Below, in pieces: positions 15,416-24,847 of a stretch of DNA of 37,216 nt (positions are counted from its first letter, which is position 1; each line of letters begins with the position of its first letter). The translations under genes were made by a program, and so were the position numbers. Source of the stretch: JBDTNQ01 sp039933635 (lineage in GTDB: Bacteria; Acidobacteriota; Vicinamibacteria; Vicinamibacterales; SCN-69-37); NCBI GenBank assembly GCA_039933635.1, contig JBDTNQ010000031.1:1-37216 (forward strand), given 5' to 3'. The notes beneath the pieces are model-generated. The model searched no databases and had not been told where the DNA came from. It was given only the letters and a program-made list of their open reading frames with translations.

Positions 15416-15838
15416 ATGCCCGATCAAGTCGAGCGTTCGCTGATCGCGCTCACCGGAGAAGTAGCGATCGAGCACGCGCTCGAAGACCGATCCGGGTGGC
15501 GAGACCTCGGCAAACAGCGTAGCGCACGACCGCAGCTTCGTGTCGTCCGGTGCTCCGAAGATCTCGCGGGCCGAGCGGTCCGGGGCGGCGAGCGCGGCTT
15601 CACAGCATTCGATCAGGCGGGGGCCGAGGAGCGGATGACTCAGGTAGGCCCGCGCTTCGTCGAGGCTCGCGATCGAATATCGCACCGACATCGCGCTCAA
15701 TCCCAGCCCCGCGAACTGCGGGAAGATGAACCACATCCAGTGCGACCGCTTGTGGCCGGCCCGGATTTCCGTCAGGGCCTGGGCGAAGTGAGGCGTTTGC
15801 GCCGCCACGAAACGATGGAGATCGCCGAGATCCGTCAC
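15413..15838 (-). CDS. DUF1810 family protein
   Basis: A 141-aa protein of the DUF1810 family: LHRFVAAQTPHFAQALTEIR at the start, then HKRSHWMWFIFPQFAGLG, YLSHPLLGPRLIECC and KLRSCATLFAEV, which are its hallmark segments. Homologues are sometimes labelled calpastatin by old error; the true role is unknown. The start is the GTG at 15838, preceded by AAGGGGA. The stop codon lies inside a tandem repeat, so the C-terminus could vary between strains. Confidence 0.85.
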   Translation of the reverse strand: MTDLGDLHRFVAAQTPHFAQALTEIRAGHKRSHWMWFIFPQFAGLGLSAMSVRYSIASLDEARAYLSHPLLGPRLIECCEAALAAPDRSAREIFGAPDDTKLRSCATLFAEVSPPGSVFERVLDRYFSGERDQRTLDLIGH

Positions 15839-15937
15839 GCCAGTCCCCTTCCACGGACGCGATCATTATCTTCATCTTCCCTCCGTCCCGCGAGAGGTCA
15901 CGCCCCAGAGGCATGGTGCGAGGCAAAGGAATGGAGC

Positions 15938-15965
15938 TTGAAGGCAGCGGGGTGCGTGCTAGACT
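15938..15965 (+). promoter_or_regulatory. Sigma-70-type promoter for the SGNH hydrolase gene
   Basis: TTGAAG (15938-15943) and TAGACT (15960-15965) are separated by 16 bases, with a TGC just before the -10 that gives an extended -10 element. Transcription would start near 15972, about 25 bases before the gene's ATG. Confidence 0.5.
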
Positions 15966-15996
15966 CCCGCCCGTCCCACACACAAGGCAGGAGACC

Positions 15997-16989
15997 ATGA
16001 GCGCAAAACAAACCGGTCGCACGTTCCTGATCGTGGCCGTTCTAGCAGCGGCATTCTCGGCGACTGCGACAGCCCAGGCAGTGCCGCCACCAGTCGCGCC
16101 GCCAGGAGTGGGCCCCGCTCCAGTCCAGCCAGGAGCCATTACGGGTCAGACCGGACGCGGTGGCTTTGCGCCGGTCGTCATCGGCCCGTCCGCACCGGTG
16201 CCGCCGGAAGTGGCGATGCTGCGTCCCAGCCCCGCGGAACTGGCGCAGATCAACGCGGCGTTGACGAATTTCATTCAGAACGACACGTCCCCGGCCAAGC
16301 CGGTCCTGACGACGTACTCCTCGATCATCATGCTGCAGCCGCCGCGGCTGAACACGGCCGCGACGTACACGCAGACCGTGCAACGTCAGGGACCGAGGCA
16401 CCTGGGCTTCGTCGAGACGGCCAGGCAGGGAAACATCGACCTCCTGCTCCACGGCGACTCGATTACGGACTTCTGGGCGCAGAACGACGAGAACAGGCAG
16501 ATGTTCGAGAAGTACTTCGGCGGAATCAAGACCGCCAACTTCGCGATCAGCGGCGACACGACGCAAGGCGTGCTCTGGGGACTCAAGAACGGCGAGGGCC
16601 AGGGCTTTCAGCCCAAGGCCATCATGGTGATGATTGGCACCAACAACACCGGTCCCAACACCGGGCCTGAAATTGCGGAGGGCATCGGCGCCGTGGTGCT
16701 GGAAATGCGACGGGATTTCCCGGACGCCAAGATTCTGCTGCTGGCGATCTTTCCGCGCAGCGTGCCCGGGGATCCCGTCCGCGACAAGATCGCCGACATC
16801 AACCGGACCATCGCCAGGTTGGACGATCAACGGCACGTCTTCTATTTCGATATCGGCGCGAAGTTTCTCGATGAACGCGGCGTGTTCCTGCCGAACGCGT
16901 TCCGGACAGACAACCTGCACCCTCTGGCCCTGGGCTATGACATCTGGGGCGCGGCGGTGCAGGCGAAGTTGGCCGAGCTGATGAAATAG
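15997..16989 (+). CDS. Exported SGNH/GDSL hydrolase (PAF-acetylhydrolase-like)
   Basis: A 330-aa exported esterase. Residues 1-28 are a signal peptide (ends TATAQA), followed by a Pro/Gly-rich linker to about 80. The SGNH catalytic blocks are all present: S155 in GDSITDFW, G186 in ISGDTTQ, N216/N217 in GTNN, and D305-H308 in DNLHP. The order and the LENGE-like segment (GLKNGEG) resemble the platelet-activating factor acetylhydrolase Ib catalytic subunits, so a short-chain or carbohydrate-ester deacetylase is likely, in the periplasm or outside. The ATG at 15997 has GGAGA upstream, whereas the longer frame (from 15913) runs through the promoter. Confidence 0.88.
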   Translation: MSAKQTGRTFLIVAVLAAAFSATATAQAVPPPVAPPGVGPAPVQPGAITGQTGRGGFAPVVIGPSAPVPPEVAMLRPSPAELAQINAALTNFIQNDTSPAKPVLTTYSSIIMLQPPRLNTAATYTQTVQRQGPRHLGFVETARQGNIDLLLHGDSITDFWAQNDENRQMFEKYFGGIKTANFAISGDTTQGVLWGLKNGEGQGFQPKAIMVMIGTNNTGPNTGPEIAEGIGAVVLEMRRDFPDAKILLLAIFPRSVPGDPVRDKIADINRTIARLDDQRHVFYFDIGAKFLDERGVFLPNAFRTDNLHPLALGYDIWGAAVQAKLAELMK

Positions 16990-16997
16990 GCAGCGCA

Positions 16998-17022
16998 GCC
17001 GGGCGGCGCCAACCCGCCCGGC
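16998..17022 (+). terminator. Hairpin after the SGNH hydrolase gene
   Basis: A 9-bp GC-rich stem (GCCGGGCGG pairing with CCGCCCGGC, 7-base loop) begins 8 bases after the stop codon. A second hairpin follows at 17032-17048 (TGTGCT with AGCACA). Neither has a T-run, so this is a probable but not classical terminator. Confidence 0.45.
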
Positions 17023-17156
17023 GTGCAGCCCTGTGCTCGACGAGCACAGCCTTGACGATCCTTGCCGCGCGCGCAGACCAACCGTTACCCACGTCCGGAC
17101 GTCCAATCGCTGTCCACCTCGGGCCCGCGCCCGCGTAAGGTCTGTCGGGGAGTCCC

Positions 17157-19600
17157 ATGATTCGACACGCGCTTCGCATGTTCCGGCAGCGGCCCGGATT
17201 CACCTTCTCGGCCGTGGCAGCGCTCACCCTCGGCATTGGCGCGAACACGGCGATCTTCTCCATCGTCAACGCGGTGCTGCTGAAGCCGCTCGCGTTTCCG
17301 AATCCCGACAGCATCGTGCTGTTCGGAACGCGCTCGCCGGAGGGTGAAAACGAAAGCGGATCACCGGCGAAGTTTCAGCATTGGCGGAGTCAGACCGACG
17401 CCGTCCGCGACGTCGCCGCCTTCCGGACGAACGTCATCACCTTCACCGGAGGTGAAGTGCCCGAGCAGTTGCAGGCCGGCCAGGTGTCGACCGGCTACTT
17501 CCCTCTTTTCGGCGTCACCCTCCTCCAGGGCCGCGCGTTCAACGAGCAGGAAGACCGTCCCGGCGGAGACCACGTCGTCGTCCTGAGCCGGACCACGTGG
17601 ACGCGCCGGTTCTCCGGGCGCGCGGACGTGATTGGTCAGACGATGTCGCTGAACAGCACGCCGTACACGGTGATTGGCGTGGCCGAGGCACCCCCAGCCC
17701 TTGCGGAACTTGATCGGATGCCGGACGTCTGGATTCCCTTCCAGCTCGATCCCAACACCAGCGACCAAGGCCACTACTTCCAGGTGGCAGGCCGTGTGGC
17801 ACCAGGTCTCTCGTTGCAGCAGGCACAGACAGCCGTGAGCCTCTCTACGGCGGCCTACAAACAGCGGTTCCCGACAGCCCTGCAGAACGACGAGGCCTTC
17901 GCGATCCTGTCGCTGCGCGAGTCTGTCGTCCGAGGCGTGCGGTCCACGCTGCTCGTGCTCGCAGGCGCCGTGGCGTTCGTCCTGCTGATCGCCTGCGCCA
18001 ACGTCGCGAATTTGCTGCTGGTCCGTGCCGCGGGCCGAAAGCGGGAGATCGCGATCCGCGCGGCCGTTGGCGCCAGCCGCGGACACATCATCCGGCAGTT
18101 GCTCACCGAGAGCCTGATCCTTTCGACGGCCGGCGGGATTCTCGGTCTTGGCGTCGGGATGCTCGGCATCCGCGCGCTGCTCTCCATCAACACCGCCGGC
18201 CTGCCGCGCATCGGCGATGCCGGCGCGAGTGTCGGCATCGACTGGCGCGTCCTGCTGTTCACGCTCGGCGTTTCTGCGCTCACCGGCGTCATCTTCGGTC
18301 TTATGCCGGCACTCCATGCGTCGCGCGCCGATCTCGGCTCCGTGCTGAAAGAAGCGGCCGGCCGGTCCGGCACCGGCATGCGTCAGCAGAAGACGCGCGC
18401 GCTGCTCGTGGTCATCGAGACCGCGCTCGCGTTGATTCTCCTGATTGGCTCCGCGCTCCTCGTGCGGACCGCCGTCGCCCTGCGTGCCGTCGATCCGGGA
18501 TTCGACGCGGCGAAAGTCCTGACGATGCGGACGTCGCTTGGTGATGTGAAATTCTCGACATCAGCCAGCGTCGATCAGCTTGTCCGCACCGGCACCGAAC
18601 GCCTGCGCGCCGTGCCGGGCATCGTCGCCGCCAGCGCCGGGTGCTGCGTGCCGCTCGAGGGAGGATTCGGTCTGCCGTTCATCATCGCGGGCCGGCCGCT
18701 CCAGCAGGGCCCGTACCACGGCGGCGGCAGTTGGATCACGATCTCGCCCGGGTACTTCGATGTGTTCCAGATCCCGGTCACGCGAGGCCGGTCGTTCACC
18801 GATCGCGACACGCTGCAGAGTCAGCCGGTCGTGATGATCAACGAGGCGATGGCCAAGCAATACTGGCCGGATGCGGATCCGTTGACGGCAAGGCTCGTGA
18901 TTGGCCGCGGCGTCATGCGCGAGTTCTCGACGGAGTCCGAGCGCCAGGTCATTGGCATCGTCCACGACGTACGCGACGGCGGACTACAGGATGATCCAAG
19001 ACCGACGATGTACGTGCCGCAGGCGCAGGTGCCGGACGCCGTCACGGCGCTCAATGCGACCATCGCGCCGCTCGCATGGTTCATCCGCACCGAGACGGCG
19101 CCGGCGACGGTGAGTCTGCCGGCACAGACGGCCCTGCGACAGGCCACCGGTCTGCCCGTGGCGCAGGTGCGGTCCATGGGCGAAGTCGTCGCGCGCGCCA
19201 CATCGCGACAGCAGTTCAACATGTGGTTGATGACCGCATTCGGCGCCTCGGCGCTGCTGCTGGCCGCGATCGGCATCTACGGATTGCTGGCGTATTCCGT
19301 CGAGCAGCGCACGCAGGAAATCGGCATCCGGTTGGCCCTCGGCGCCGATGCCGGGCAAGTGCGACGCATGGTCGTCGTGCAGGGGCTGGGCCTGGCACTG
19401 CCGGTATTGCGCTCGGCCTGGCTGGCGCGTTCGGACTGACACGCTTTCTGTCGACGCTGCTCTTCGGCGTGCGGGCCGCTGATCCAGCGGTCTTCATCGG
19501 CGTGCCGCTTGTGCTCACGCTCGTGGCATTTCTAGCGGCGTGGATTCCCGCGAGGCGCGCGAGCCGCGTGGATCCGATACGAGCGCTGCGGTACGAATGA
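17157..19600 (+). CDS. ADOP-type MacB/FtsX-like permease, frameshifted
   Basis: An orphan ABC-type permease of the acidobacterial duplicated kind. An N-terminal span (about 13-40; ALTLGIGANTAIFSIV) leads to a large periplasmic MacB_PCD-like domain, the first FtsX unit (about 264-305, ANVANLLLVRAAGRKREIA), a second span pair near 415, a second periplasmic part, and the last FtsX unit (about 688-731, QRTQEIGIRLALGA). The frame runs to a stop at 19439. The true C-terminus (GIALGLAGAFGLTRFLS, then PARRASRVDPIRALRYE) lies in the next frame to 19600. One missing base, probably a G between 19400 and 19401, explains this. No ATPase gene lies nearby. The ATG at 17157 has GGGGAG upstream. It may be a real mutation or a sequence error. 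Confidence 0.85.
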
Positions 19601-19749
19601 CCGCCTCGGCGCGATGTCACAGTGCAGGCGATTCACCGTGGGGGCGTGGAGGCGCTTGGCAGGGCTGAAGATCGATCCGGCGGCCGGCACTTGCACGCAC
19701 TTCTCCACTCCTCAAAACGAGCATGACTCGAGGACTGGTTGTACGTAGA

Positions 19750-19888
19750 GTGACCTGGCGCGCCGCCGACGGCGGCGTGCACGACGGAGTGCCGCGCGGA
19801 AATGAGTGGCTAAGAAGGACCGGGCGGCGCTCGTTTCCACGCGGCACTCCGTCGCGCAGGACCGGCGAAGCCGGGGCCGCCAGGTCAC
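19750..19888. repeat. Inverted pair of about 57-bp palindromic units
   Basis: Two units face each other (19750-19806 and 19830-19888) around a 23-base centre. Each starts GTGACCTGGCG, holds an internal GC hairpin (CGCCGCC-GAC-GGCGGCG on one side, CCGGC-GAA-GCCGG on the other), and ends with a shared stretch of about 25 bases with two mismatches (CGACGGAGTGCCGCG in both). The internal hairpins differ in sequence but keep the pairing. This layout resembles REP/BIME-type elements. Confidence 0.7.
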
Positions 19889-19997
19889 GACGTCTTCACC
19901 TGCCAGAGAGACGCTGCCCGTGCTTTTCTTCCGGCTCCTCCATGTCTCCATGGTTGACGGCCCTTCGGCCATTTCAGCCTGCCAGCCGTTGCGCGAA

Positions 19998-20024
19998 GCG
20001 CTCGCGCCATCATCGCGCGAGCGC
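19998..20024 (-). terminator. Strong hairpin downstream of cusA
   Basis: A perfect 10-bp stem (GCGCTCGCGC pairing with GCGCGAGCGC) with a 7-base loop lies about 32 bases after the cusA stop. An outer CCTGCCA/TGGCAGG pair (19978 and 20037 side) can extend it. There is no T-run, so it may act as terminator or mRNA-protecting structure. Confidence 0.4.
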
Positions 20025-20055
20025 GGGATGGACGCTTGGCAGGTTGCGGCTCTCT

Positions 20056-23000
20056 TCACACCGCCACGTGCCGCACCTCGGATCGCCATTTCCACATGGT
20101 GAAGATCACAGGATAGATGAGCAGTTCCAGGAGAAACGACGTCACGACTCCCCCGACCATCGGGGCGGCGATGCGTTTCATCACGTCCGCTCCGGCGCCC
20201 TGGCTCCACATGATCGGGAGCAGCCCCATCAGAATGGCTGCAACAGTCATCATCTTCGGACGGATGCGGCGCACGGCACCCTCTTCAACGGCCGCTCGCA
20301 GGTCGGCCATCGACCGCATCCCACCCCGTGCCTTGTAGCGTTCGTAGGCCTGCTCGAGATACAGCAACATCACGACACCGGTCTCCGCATCGACGCCGGC
20401 CAGCGCGATCACGCCCACCCAGACGGCCACGCTCATGCTGTAGCCCAGCCACCAGATCAGCCAGAACGCACCCACGAGCGAGAACGGCACCGCCAGCAGC
20501 ACGATGCACACCTGCGCGACGCTGCGCGTGTTCAGGTAGAGCAGGACAAGCACCAGCATCAACGTCGCTGGCACGACAACGAGTAGCCGCGCCTTGGCGC
20601 GCTGCATGTACTCGTACTGCCCGCTCCATTCGATCGAGTAGCCAGCCGGCAGCTTCACCGCCGCGCTCACCGCCGCCTTCGCGTCGTCGACGTAACCACC
20701 GAGGTCGCGTCCGGCGACGTCGACGTAGACGTAGCCCAGGAGCTGTCCCTGTTCGGTGCGAATGACCGTCGGGCCCGTGGAGATCGCCACGTCGGCGAGT
20801 TGCTCGATCGGAATCTGTGCCCCAGCCGGCGTGGCGACCAACGTGCGCCGGAGCGCCGCGAGATCGGCGCGGTAGGCGCGTTGGTATCGAATGCTGACGG
20901 AGTATCGCTCCCGGCCCTCAATCGTCGTCGTCACCTTTGCGCCTCCGATGGCGGACTCGATGACCATTTCGACGTCACGAACGGTGAGGCCGTATCGGGC
21001 AATGGCGCCGCGGTTGACGACGAAGTCGACGTAGTAGCCGCTGGTCACGCGCTCGGCCAGAACGTTTCTCGTGCCTGGCACCTTCGCCAGCACGCCTTCG
21101 ATCTGTCTTCCGAGCTGGGTGATCACATCGACCGACGGCCCGAAGACCTTGACGCCCACCGGTGTGCGAATGCCGGTTGACAGCATGTCCACACGCGCCT
21201 TGATCGGCATGGTCCACGCATTGACCACGCCGGGCAGGCGCACCGTCCGGTCGAGCTCCGCTTCGATGCGGGCCGAGGTCATGCCAGGCCTCCACTCGGA
21301 TTCCGGCTTCAGGTTGACGACCGTCTCGATCATCTCGAACGGAGCGGGGTCGGTTGCCGTCAGGGCTCGGCCCGCCTTGCCGAAGACGGATGCGACTTCC
21401 GGGACTTTGAGAATGAGCTTGTCCTGTGCCGCCAGCATCTGTTGCGCCGTTTGAATGGACGCTCCCGGCAGGGTCGTAGGCATGTAGAGAAGCGTGCCTT
21501 CGTCGAGCGGCGGCATGAACTCCCGGCCCAGGCCCACGAACACGGGAACCGTGCTCGCCATCGCGAGCACGGCGGTCAGCAACGTCACCCACCGAAACCG
21601 CAGGGCGACTCGCACGACCGGGTGATAGATCCACATCAGGAAACGATTGATGGGGTTCCGCTCTTCCGGCGCCACGCGCCCCCGGATGAAGAGCACCATC
21701 AGCAGCGGCACGACGAGTACGGAGAGGACGGCCGCCGATCCCATGGCAAACGTCTTCGTGAACGCCAAAGGGCGAAACAGGCGGCCTTCCTGCGCCTCAA
21801 GACTGAAGATTGGCAGGAACGAGACCGTGATGATGAGGAGCGAGAAGAACAGCGGACGCCCGACCTCGGTGGCGGCCCTCAGCAACACTTCGCGTCGTCT
21901 GGCAGGATCCGGCGTCTGCTCGATGTGCTTGTGCGCGTTCTCCACCATGACAATCGCGGCGTCGACCATCGCGCCGATGGCGATGGCGATCCCGCCCAGA
22001 CTCATGATGTTGGCGCTCAGTCCAAGTGCGTGCAGCGCCAGGAACGCGGCCAGGATCGACAGCGGCAGCATCACGATCGCCACCAGGGCGCTACGGACGT
22101 GCCAGAGGAAGAGGCCGCACACCAGCGAGACGATCAGGGCTTCTTCGAGGAGCTTCCACCACAGCGTGCGGATCGATCGCTCGATGAGTTCCGAGCGATC
22201 GTAGGTGGTGACGAACTCCACGCCAGCCGGCAGGGAGGGGCGAACCGTCTCGCGGACGACCCGCTTGATCTCCGCGATGACGCCATAGGCGTTGGCGCCA
22301 GAGCGCAGGACGACGATCCCGCCCGCCACATCGCCTTCACCGTTGAGGTCGGCCACGCCGCGCCGCATGTCCGGACCGATCTGGACCCGAGCCACATCGC
22401 GGACAAGAATGGGCGTGCCATCCTTGCGCGCGCCGAGGCTGACCTGCTCGATGTCCTCGGTGTTGCGCAGGTATCCCTTGCCCCGGACCATGTACTCGCG
22501 GCCGGTCCACTCGATGACGCGGCCGCCGACGTCGTTGTTGCTGGCCCGCACGGCCGCCGCCACCGCCTCGACGGTCGTGCCGTACGCGAGCAGCGCGTTC
22601 GGATCGACCTCGATCTGGTACTGCTTCACATAACCGCCCACCGGGGCCACCTCCGCCACGCCCTGCACGCTGCGGATCTGGTACTGCACCTGCCAGTCGT
22701 TGAGACTGCGCAGCATCGCCAGGTCATGACCGCCTGTTCGATCGACGAGGGCGTATTCGAAGCCCCAGCCGACGCCCGACGCGTCGGGCCCCAGCACGGG
22801 ACGCACGCCCTCCGGCAGGCGATCCTGCAATCCATTGAGGTACTCGAGCACGCGCGATCGCGCCCAGTACGGGTCGGTGCCGTCGACGAAGATGACGTAG
22901 ACGAACGAGACGTCGAAGTACGAGAATCCGCGCACGACCTTGACGCCCGGCGCCGAGATCAGTGCGGTGACGATCGGATACGTGACCTGATCCTCGACGA

Positions 23001-23178
23001 GCGTCGGCGCCCGGCCTTCCCAATCGGCGGTGATGATGACCTGGACGTCCGAGACGTCGGGGATGGCGTCGATGGGCGTTTGCCGGATGGCCCAGATGCC
23101 GCCACCGACAATCGCCACGCACAACAGGATGACGAGGAAGCCGTTGCGAACGCTGAAGGCGATGAGCTTCGTGATCAT
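20056..23178 (-). CDS. cusA: Copper/silver efflux RND pump CusA
   Basis: A 1040-aa heavy-metal RND transporter of the inner membrane that uses proton entry to export Cu(I)/Ag(I) through CusB and CusC. The PIDAIPDVSDVQVI and WARSRVLEYLN openings, the TM4 acidic residue in GAMVDAAIVMVENAH (D406), and two large periplasmic loops are visible. The three metal-binding methionines of E. coli CusA align: M566 (LLYMPTTLPG), M616 (PFEMIET) and M665 (DMLSTGI), with the same 50- and 49-residue spacings. This supports monovalent copper/silver rather than Co/Zn/Cd. The ATG at 23178 has GAGGAGG upstream; an adjacent TTG at 23181 is less likely. It is the last gene of the operon, 11 bp after cusB. Confidence 0.95.
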   Translation of the reverse strand: MITKLIAFSVRNGFLVILLCVAIVGGGIWAIRQTPIDAIPDVSDVQVIITADWEGRAPTLVEDQVTYPIVTALISAPGVKVVRGFSYFDVSFVYVIFVDGTDPYWARSRVLEYLNGLQDRLPEGVRPVLGPDASGVGWGFEYALVDRTGGHDLAMLRSLNDWQVQYQIRSVQGVAEVAPVGGYVKQYQIEVDPNALLAYGTTVEAVAAAVRASNNDVGGRVIEWTGREYMVRGKGYLRNTEDIEQVSLGARKDGTPILVRDVARVQIGPDMRRGVADLNGEGDVAGGIVVLRSGANAYGVIAEIKRVVRETVRPSLPAGVEFVTTYDRSELIERSIRTLWWKLLEEALIVSLVCGLFLWHVRSALVAIVMLPLSILAAFLALHALGLSANIMSLGGIAIAIGAMVDAAIVMVENAHKHIEQTPDPARRREVLLRAATEVGRPLFFSLLIITVSFLPIFSLEAQEGRLFRPLAFTKTFAMGSAAVLSVLVVPLLMVLFIRGRVAPEERNPINRFLMWIYHPVVRVALRFRWVTLLTAVLAMASTVPVFVGLGREFMPPLDEGTLLYMPTTLPGASIQTAQQMLAAQDKLILKVPEVASVFGKAGRALTATDPAPFEMIETVVNLKPESEWRPGMTSARIEAELDRTVRLPGVVNAWTMPIKARVDMLSTGIRTPVGVKVFGPSVDVITQLGRQIEGVLAKVPGTRNVLAERVTSGYYVDFVVNRGAIARYGLTVRDVEMVIESAIGGAKVTTTIEGRERYSVSIRYQRAYRADLAALRRTLVATPAGAQIPIEQLADVAISTGPTVIRTEQGQLLGYVYVDVAGRDLGGYVDDAKAAVSAAVKLPAGYSIEWSGQYEYMQRAKARLLVVVPATLMLVLVLLYLNTRSVAQVCIVLLAVPFSLVGAFWLIWWLGYSMSVAVWVGVIALAGVDAETGVVMLLYLEQAYERYKARGGMRSMADLRAAVEEGAVRRIRPKMMTVAAILMGLLPIMWSQGAGADVMKRIAAPMVGGVVTSFLLELLIYPVIFTMWKWRSEVRHVAV

Positions 23179-23189
23179 CAACGCCTCCT

Positions 23190-24839
23190 CTACTGCAGAG
23201 TCAACGTCAAGCGGCGGATGCCAAGACGCTGTCCAGCGCGCGTCGCGGTGATGCTGACCGTCCAGGTGCCCGCCACAGGTACGTTGGCCGTTCCCTGGTA
23301 CCGTCCGTTGCTGCGCGACTCGAGAGTCGAGGTCAGGCGCATGTCCGGCATGCCCATGGCCGGCATGCCGGCCATGAAAAACGTCACGGCGACCGAGGCG
23401 TCCACGATGGGTTTCCCGTCAGCGCCGGTAACCGCGACGTCGATTGCGTTGTCGCCGACGTGGATGGCCGATGGGCTTGTCTCGAGCGCGATGACCGCCG
23501 CCTTCCTGGTCTCCTGTCCGGTGGCGATCGTAGCGGCCGATGCGGTCGGCGCAGGCGGTTCGGACGCGGCACCTACAGGCGATGAAGCCAGAGGATCGCT
23601 CATGACCTGCATGGCGGCCTGCAGGTTCGTTTCGGAATCGATCAGGAACTGCGCGGACGTCACGACGCGATCGCCCGCAGCCAGCCCACGATGAACTGTG
23701 ACGAAGCCGCCAGCGGCGGCGCCAGTCTCGATGGACCGCGGCTCGAAATAGCCGTTGCCCCGCGCCAGGATCACGTACTGCCGGGTGCCGGTATCGATCA
23801 CCGCCTCGGTGGGGACCGCCAGCGTCCGCTCCGACGCCGTGTGGATTGTCACCGTGACGAACGCGTCGGCCCGAAGCGACAGGTCGCGATTCGGCACTTC
23901 GACGCGCACGCGGCCGCGGCGGGTCGTCGGATCGACGTCGGGATAGATGAACGTGACCGTGCCGGTCAGCGCCCGGGCGCCGGGCACGTTCGTCAACTCG
24001 ACGGTTGCCCGCTGCCCGATGCGCACGCGCGCCAGGTCGCCCTCGGTCAGCTGGCCGATCGCCCAGATCCGCGACAGATCGACCAGGTTGAAGATGTTCA
24101 TATCCGGCGTGATGTAGTGGCCGGCGAACGCATTTCGTTCGAGGACGATGCCGGATGACGGCGCAAAGACGGTGAGCGTGTGGCTGGGTTCGCCGGTCCG
24201 CTCCAGCGTCGCCATCTCCTCCGCCGACACATCCCAGAGCATCAGTCGGGTGCGGGCCGCGGCCAACATCGACGCTGCGCTCTGACGCGTCTCTTCGAAC
24301 CGGCTGTTGCCGAGCTGGGCCGCGGCCTTGCGCGCCAGCAAATACTCCTGCTGCGTCGACACCAGGTCGGGACTGTAAATCGTGAACAGCGCCTGCCCCT
24401 TCTCGACGGGTTTGCCGACGAAGTCCACGAACAGCTGATCGATCCAGCCGGTGATCTTCGTGTGCACACGCGTCACGCGCGTTTCGTCGTACGCCAGCGT
24501 GCCGACGGTCTTCACCTCGTCGGACAAGTCACGCGCGGCGATCGCCGCCGTGCGGACGCCGATGATCTGCTGGCGCGCCGGGGAGATGTAGATCGCCCCT
24601 TCCGGCGCCGTGCCGTCCGCTGGCGGCGCGTCCGGCGTCGCCGGGTCTGCAGCAACTGGTCCGGCGGTCCGGTGAACGATCGTTTGACCGGCGCTCGGCC
24701 CGTACCGGAGGAGCGCGACCGTGCCGCCTGCGCCGATGAGGAGTGCGGCGGCGGCCACCGCGCTGAAGGCTGCCCAAGGTGTCGAACCTCGCACCTCGGC
24801 TGTCGGTTCCGTCGTCGAACGTGAAGTGGTCTCAGTCAT
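23190..24839 (-). CDS. cusB: CusB-like efflux adaptor with C-terminal YtkA-like domain
   Basis: A 549-aa periplasmic adaptor that joins CusA to the outer-membrane channel. A membrane anchor lies at about 23-45, then the barrel-sandwich part (TRVHTKITGWIDQLFVDFVG, IYSPDLVSTQQEYLLAR) and the beta-barrel region (LTEGDLARVRIGQRATVEL, AFVTVTIHT). Residues about 451-549 form an added beta-domain that reads as YtkA-like, with five methionines in twelve residues (M489-M500; FFMAGMPAMGMPDM). That is a plausible Cu(I) site. The N-terminal methionines used by E. coli CusB are not evident, and no CusF domain is present. The start is the ATG at 24839, 8 bp after the cusC stop. Confidence 0.9.
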   Translation of the reverse strand: MTETTSRSTTEPTAEVRGSTPWAAFSAVAAAALLIGAGGTVALLRYGPSAGQTIVHRTAGPVAADPATPDAPPADGTAPEGAIYISPARQQIIGVRTAAIAARDLSDEVKTVGTLAYDETRVTRVHTKITGWIDQLFVDFVGKPVEKGQALFTIYSPDLVSTQQEYLLARKAAAQLGNSRFEETRQSAASMLAAARTRLMLWDVSAEEMATLERTGEPSHTLTVFAPSSGIVLERNAFAGHYITPDMNIFNLVDLSRIWAIGQLTEGDLARVRIGQRATVELTNVPGARALTGTVTFIYPDVDPTTRRGRVRVEVPNRDLSLRADAFVTVTIHTASERTLAVPTEAVIDTGTRQYVILARGNGYFEPRSIETGAAAGGFVTVHRGLAAGDRVVTSAQFLIDSETNLQAAMQVMSDPLASSPVGAASEPPAPTASAATIATGQETRKAAVIALETSPSAIHVGDNAIDVAVTGADGKPIVDASVAVTFFMAGMPAMGMPDMRLTSTLESRSNGRYQGTANVPVAGTWTVSITATRAGQRLGIRRLTLTLQ

Positions 24840-24847
24840 GGCATTTC

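Larger units (their letters stand above)
19601..20055. other. Non-coding repeat-rich interval between the permease and cusA
   Basis: No convincing gene lies in these 455 bases; open frames on both strands are short and lack family character. The interval instead holds a paired inverted repeat at 19750-19888, a hairpin at 19998-20024, a GGCC-CTTC-GGCC hairpin at 19959-19970, and four copies of a CCTGCCA(A/G) motif (near 19653, 19899, 19978 and 20033) in two orientations. The permease and cusA converge here. Confidence 0.6.

Noticed and set aside
19723..20586. Plus-strand open frame covering the repeat interval and the cusA end
   Set aside because: It crosses inverted repeats and the antisense of cusA, and is rich in Arg/His with no family traits.
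21442..23694. Long open frame on the plus strand opposite cusA
   Set aside because: It is arginine/histidine-rich, has no family motifs, and exactly overlays the strongly conserved cusA and cusB genes. High GC makes stops rare on the opposite strand.
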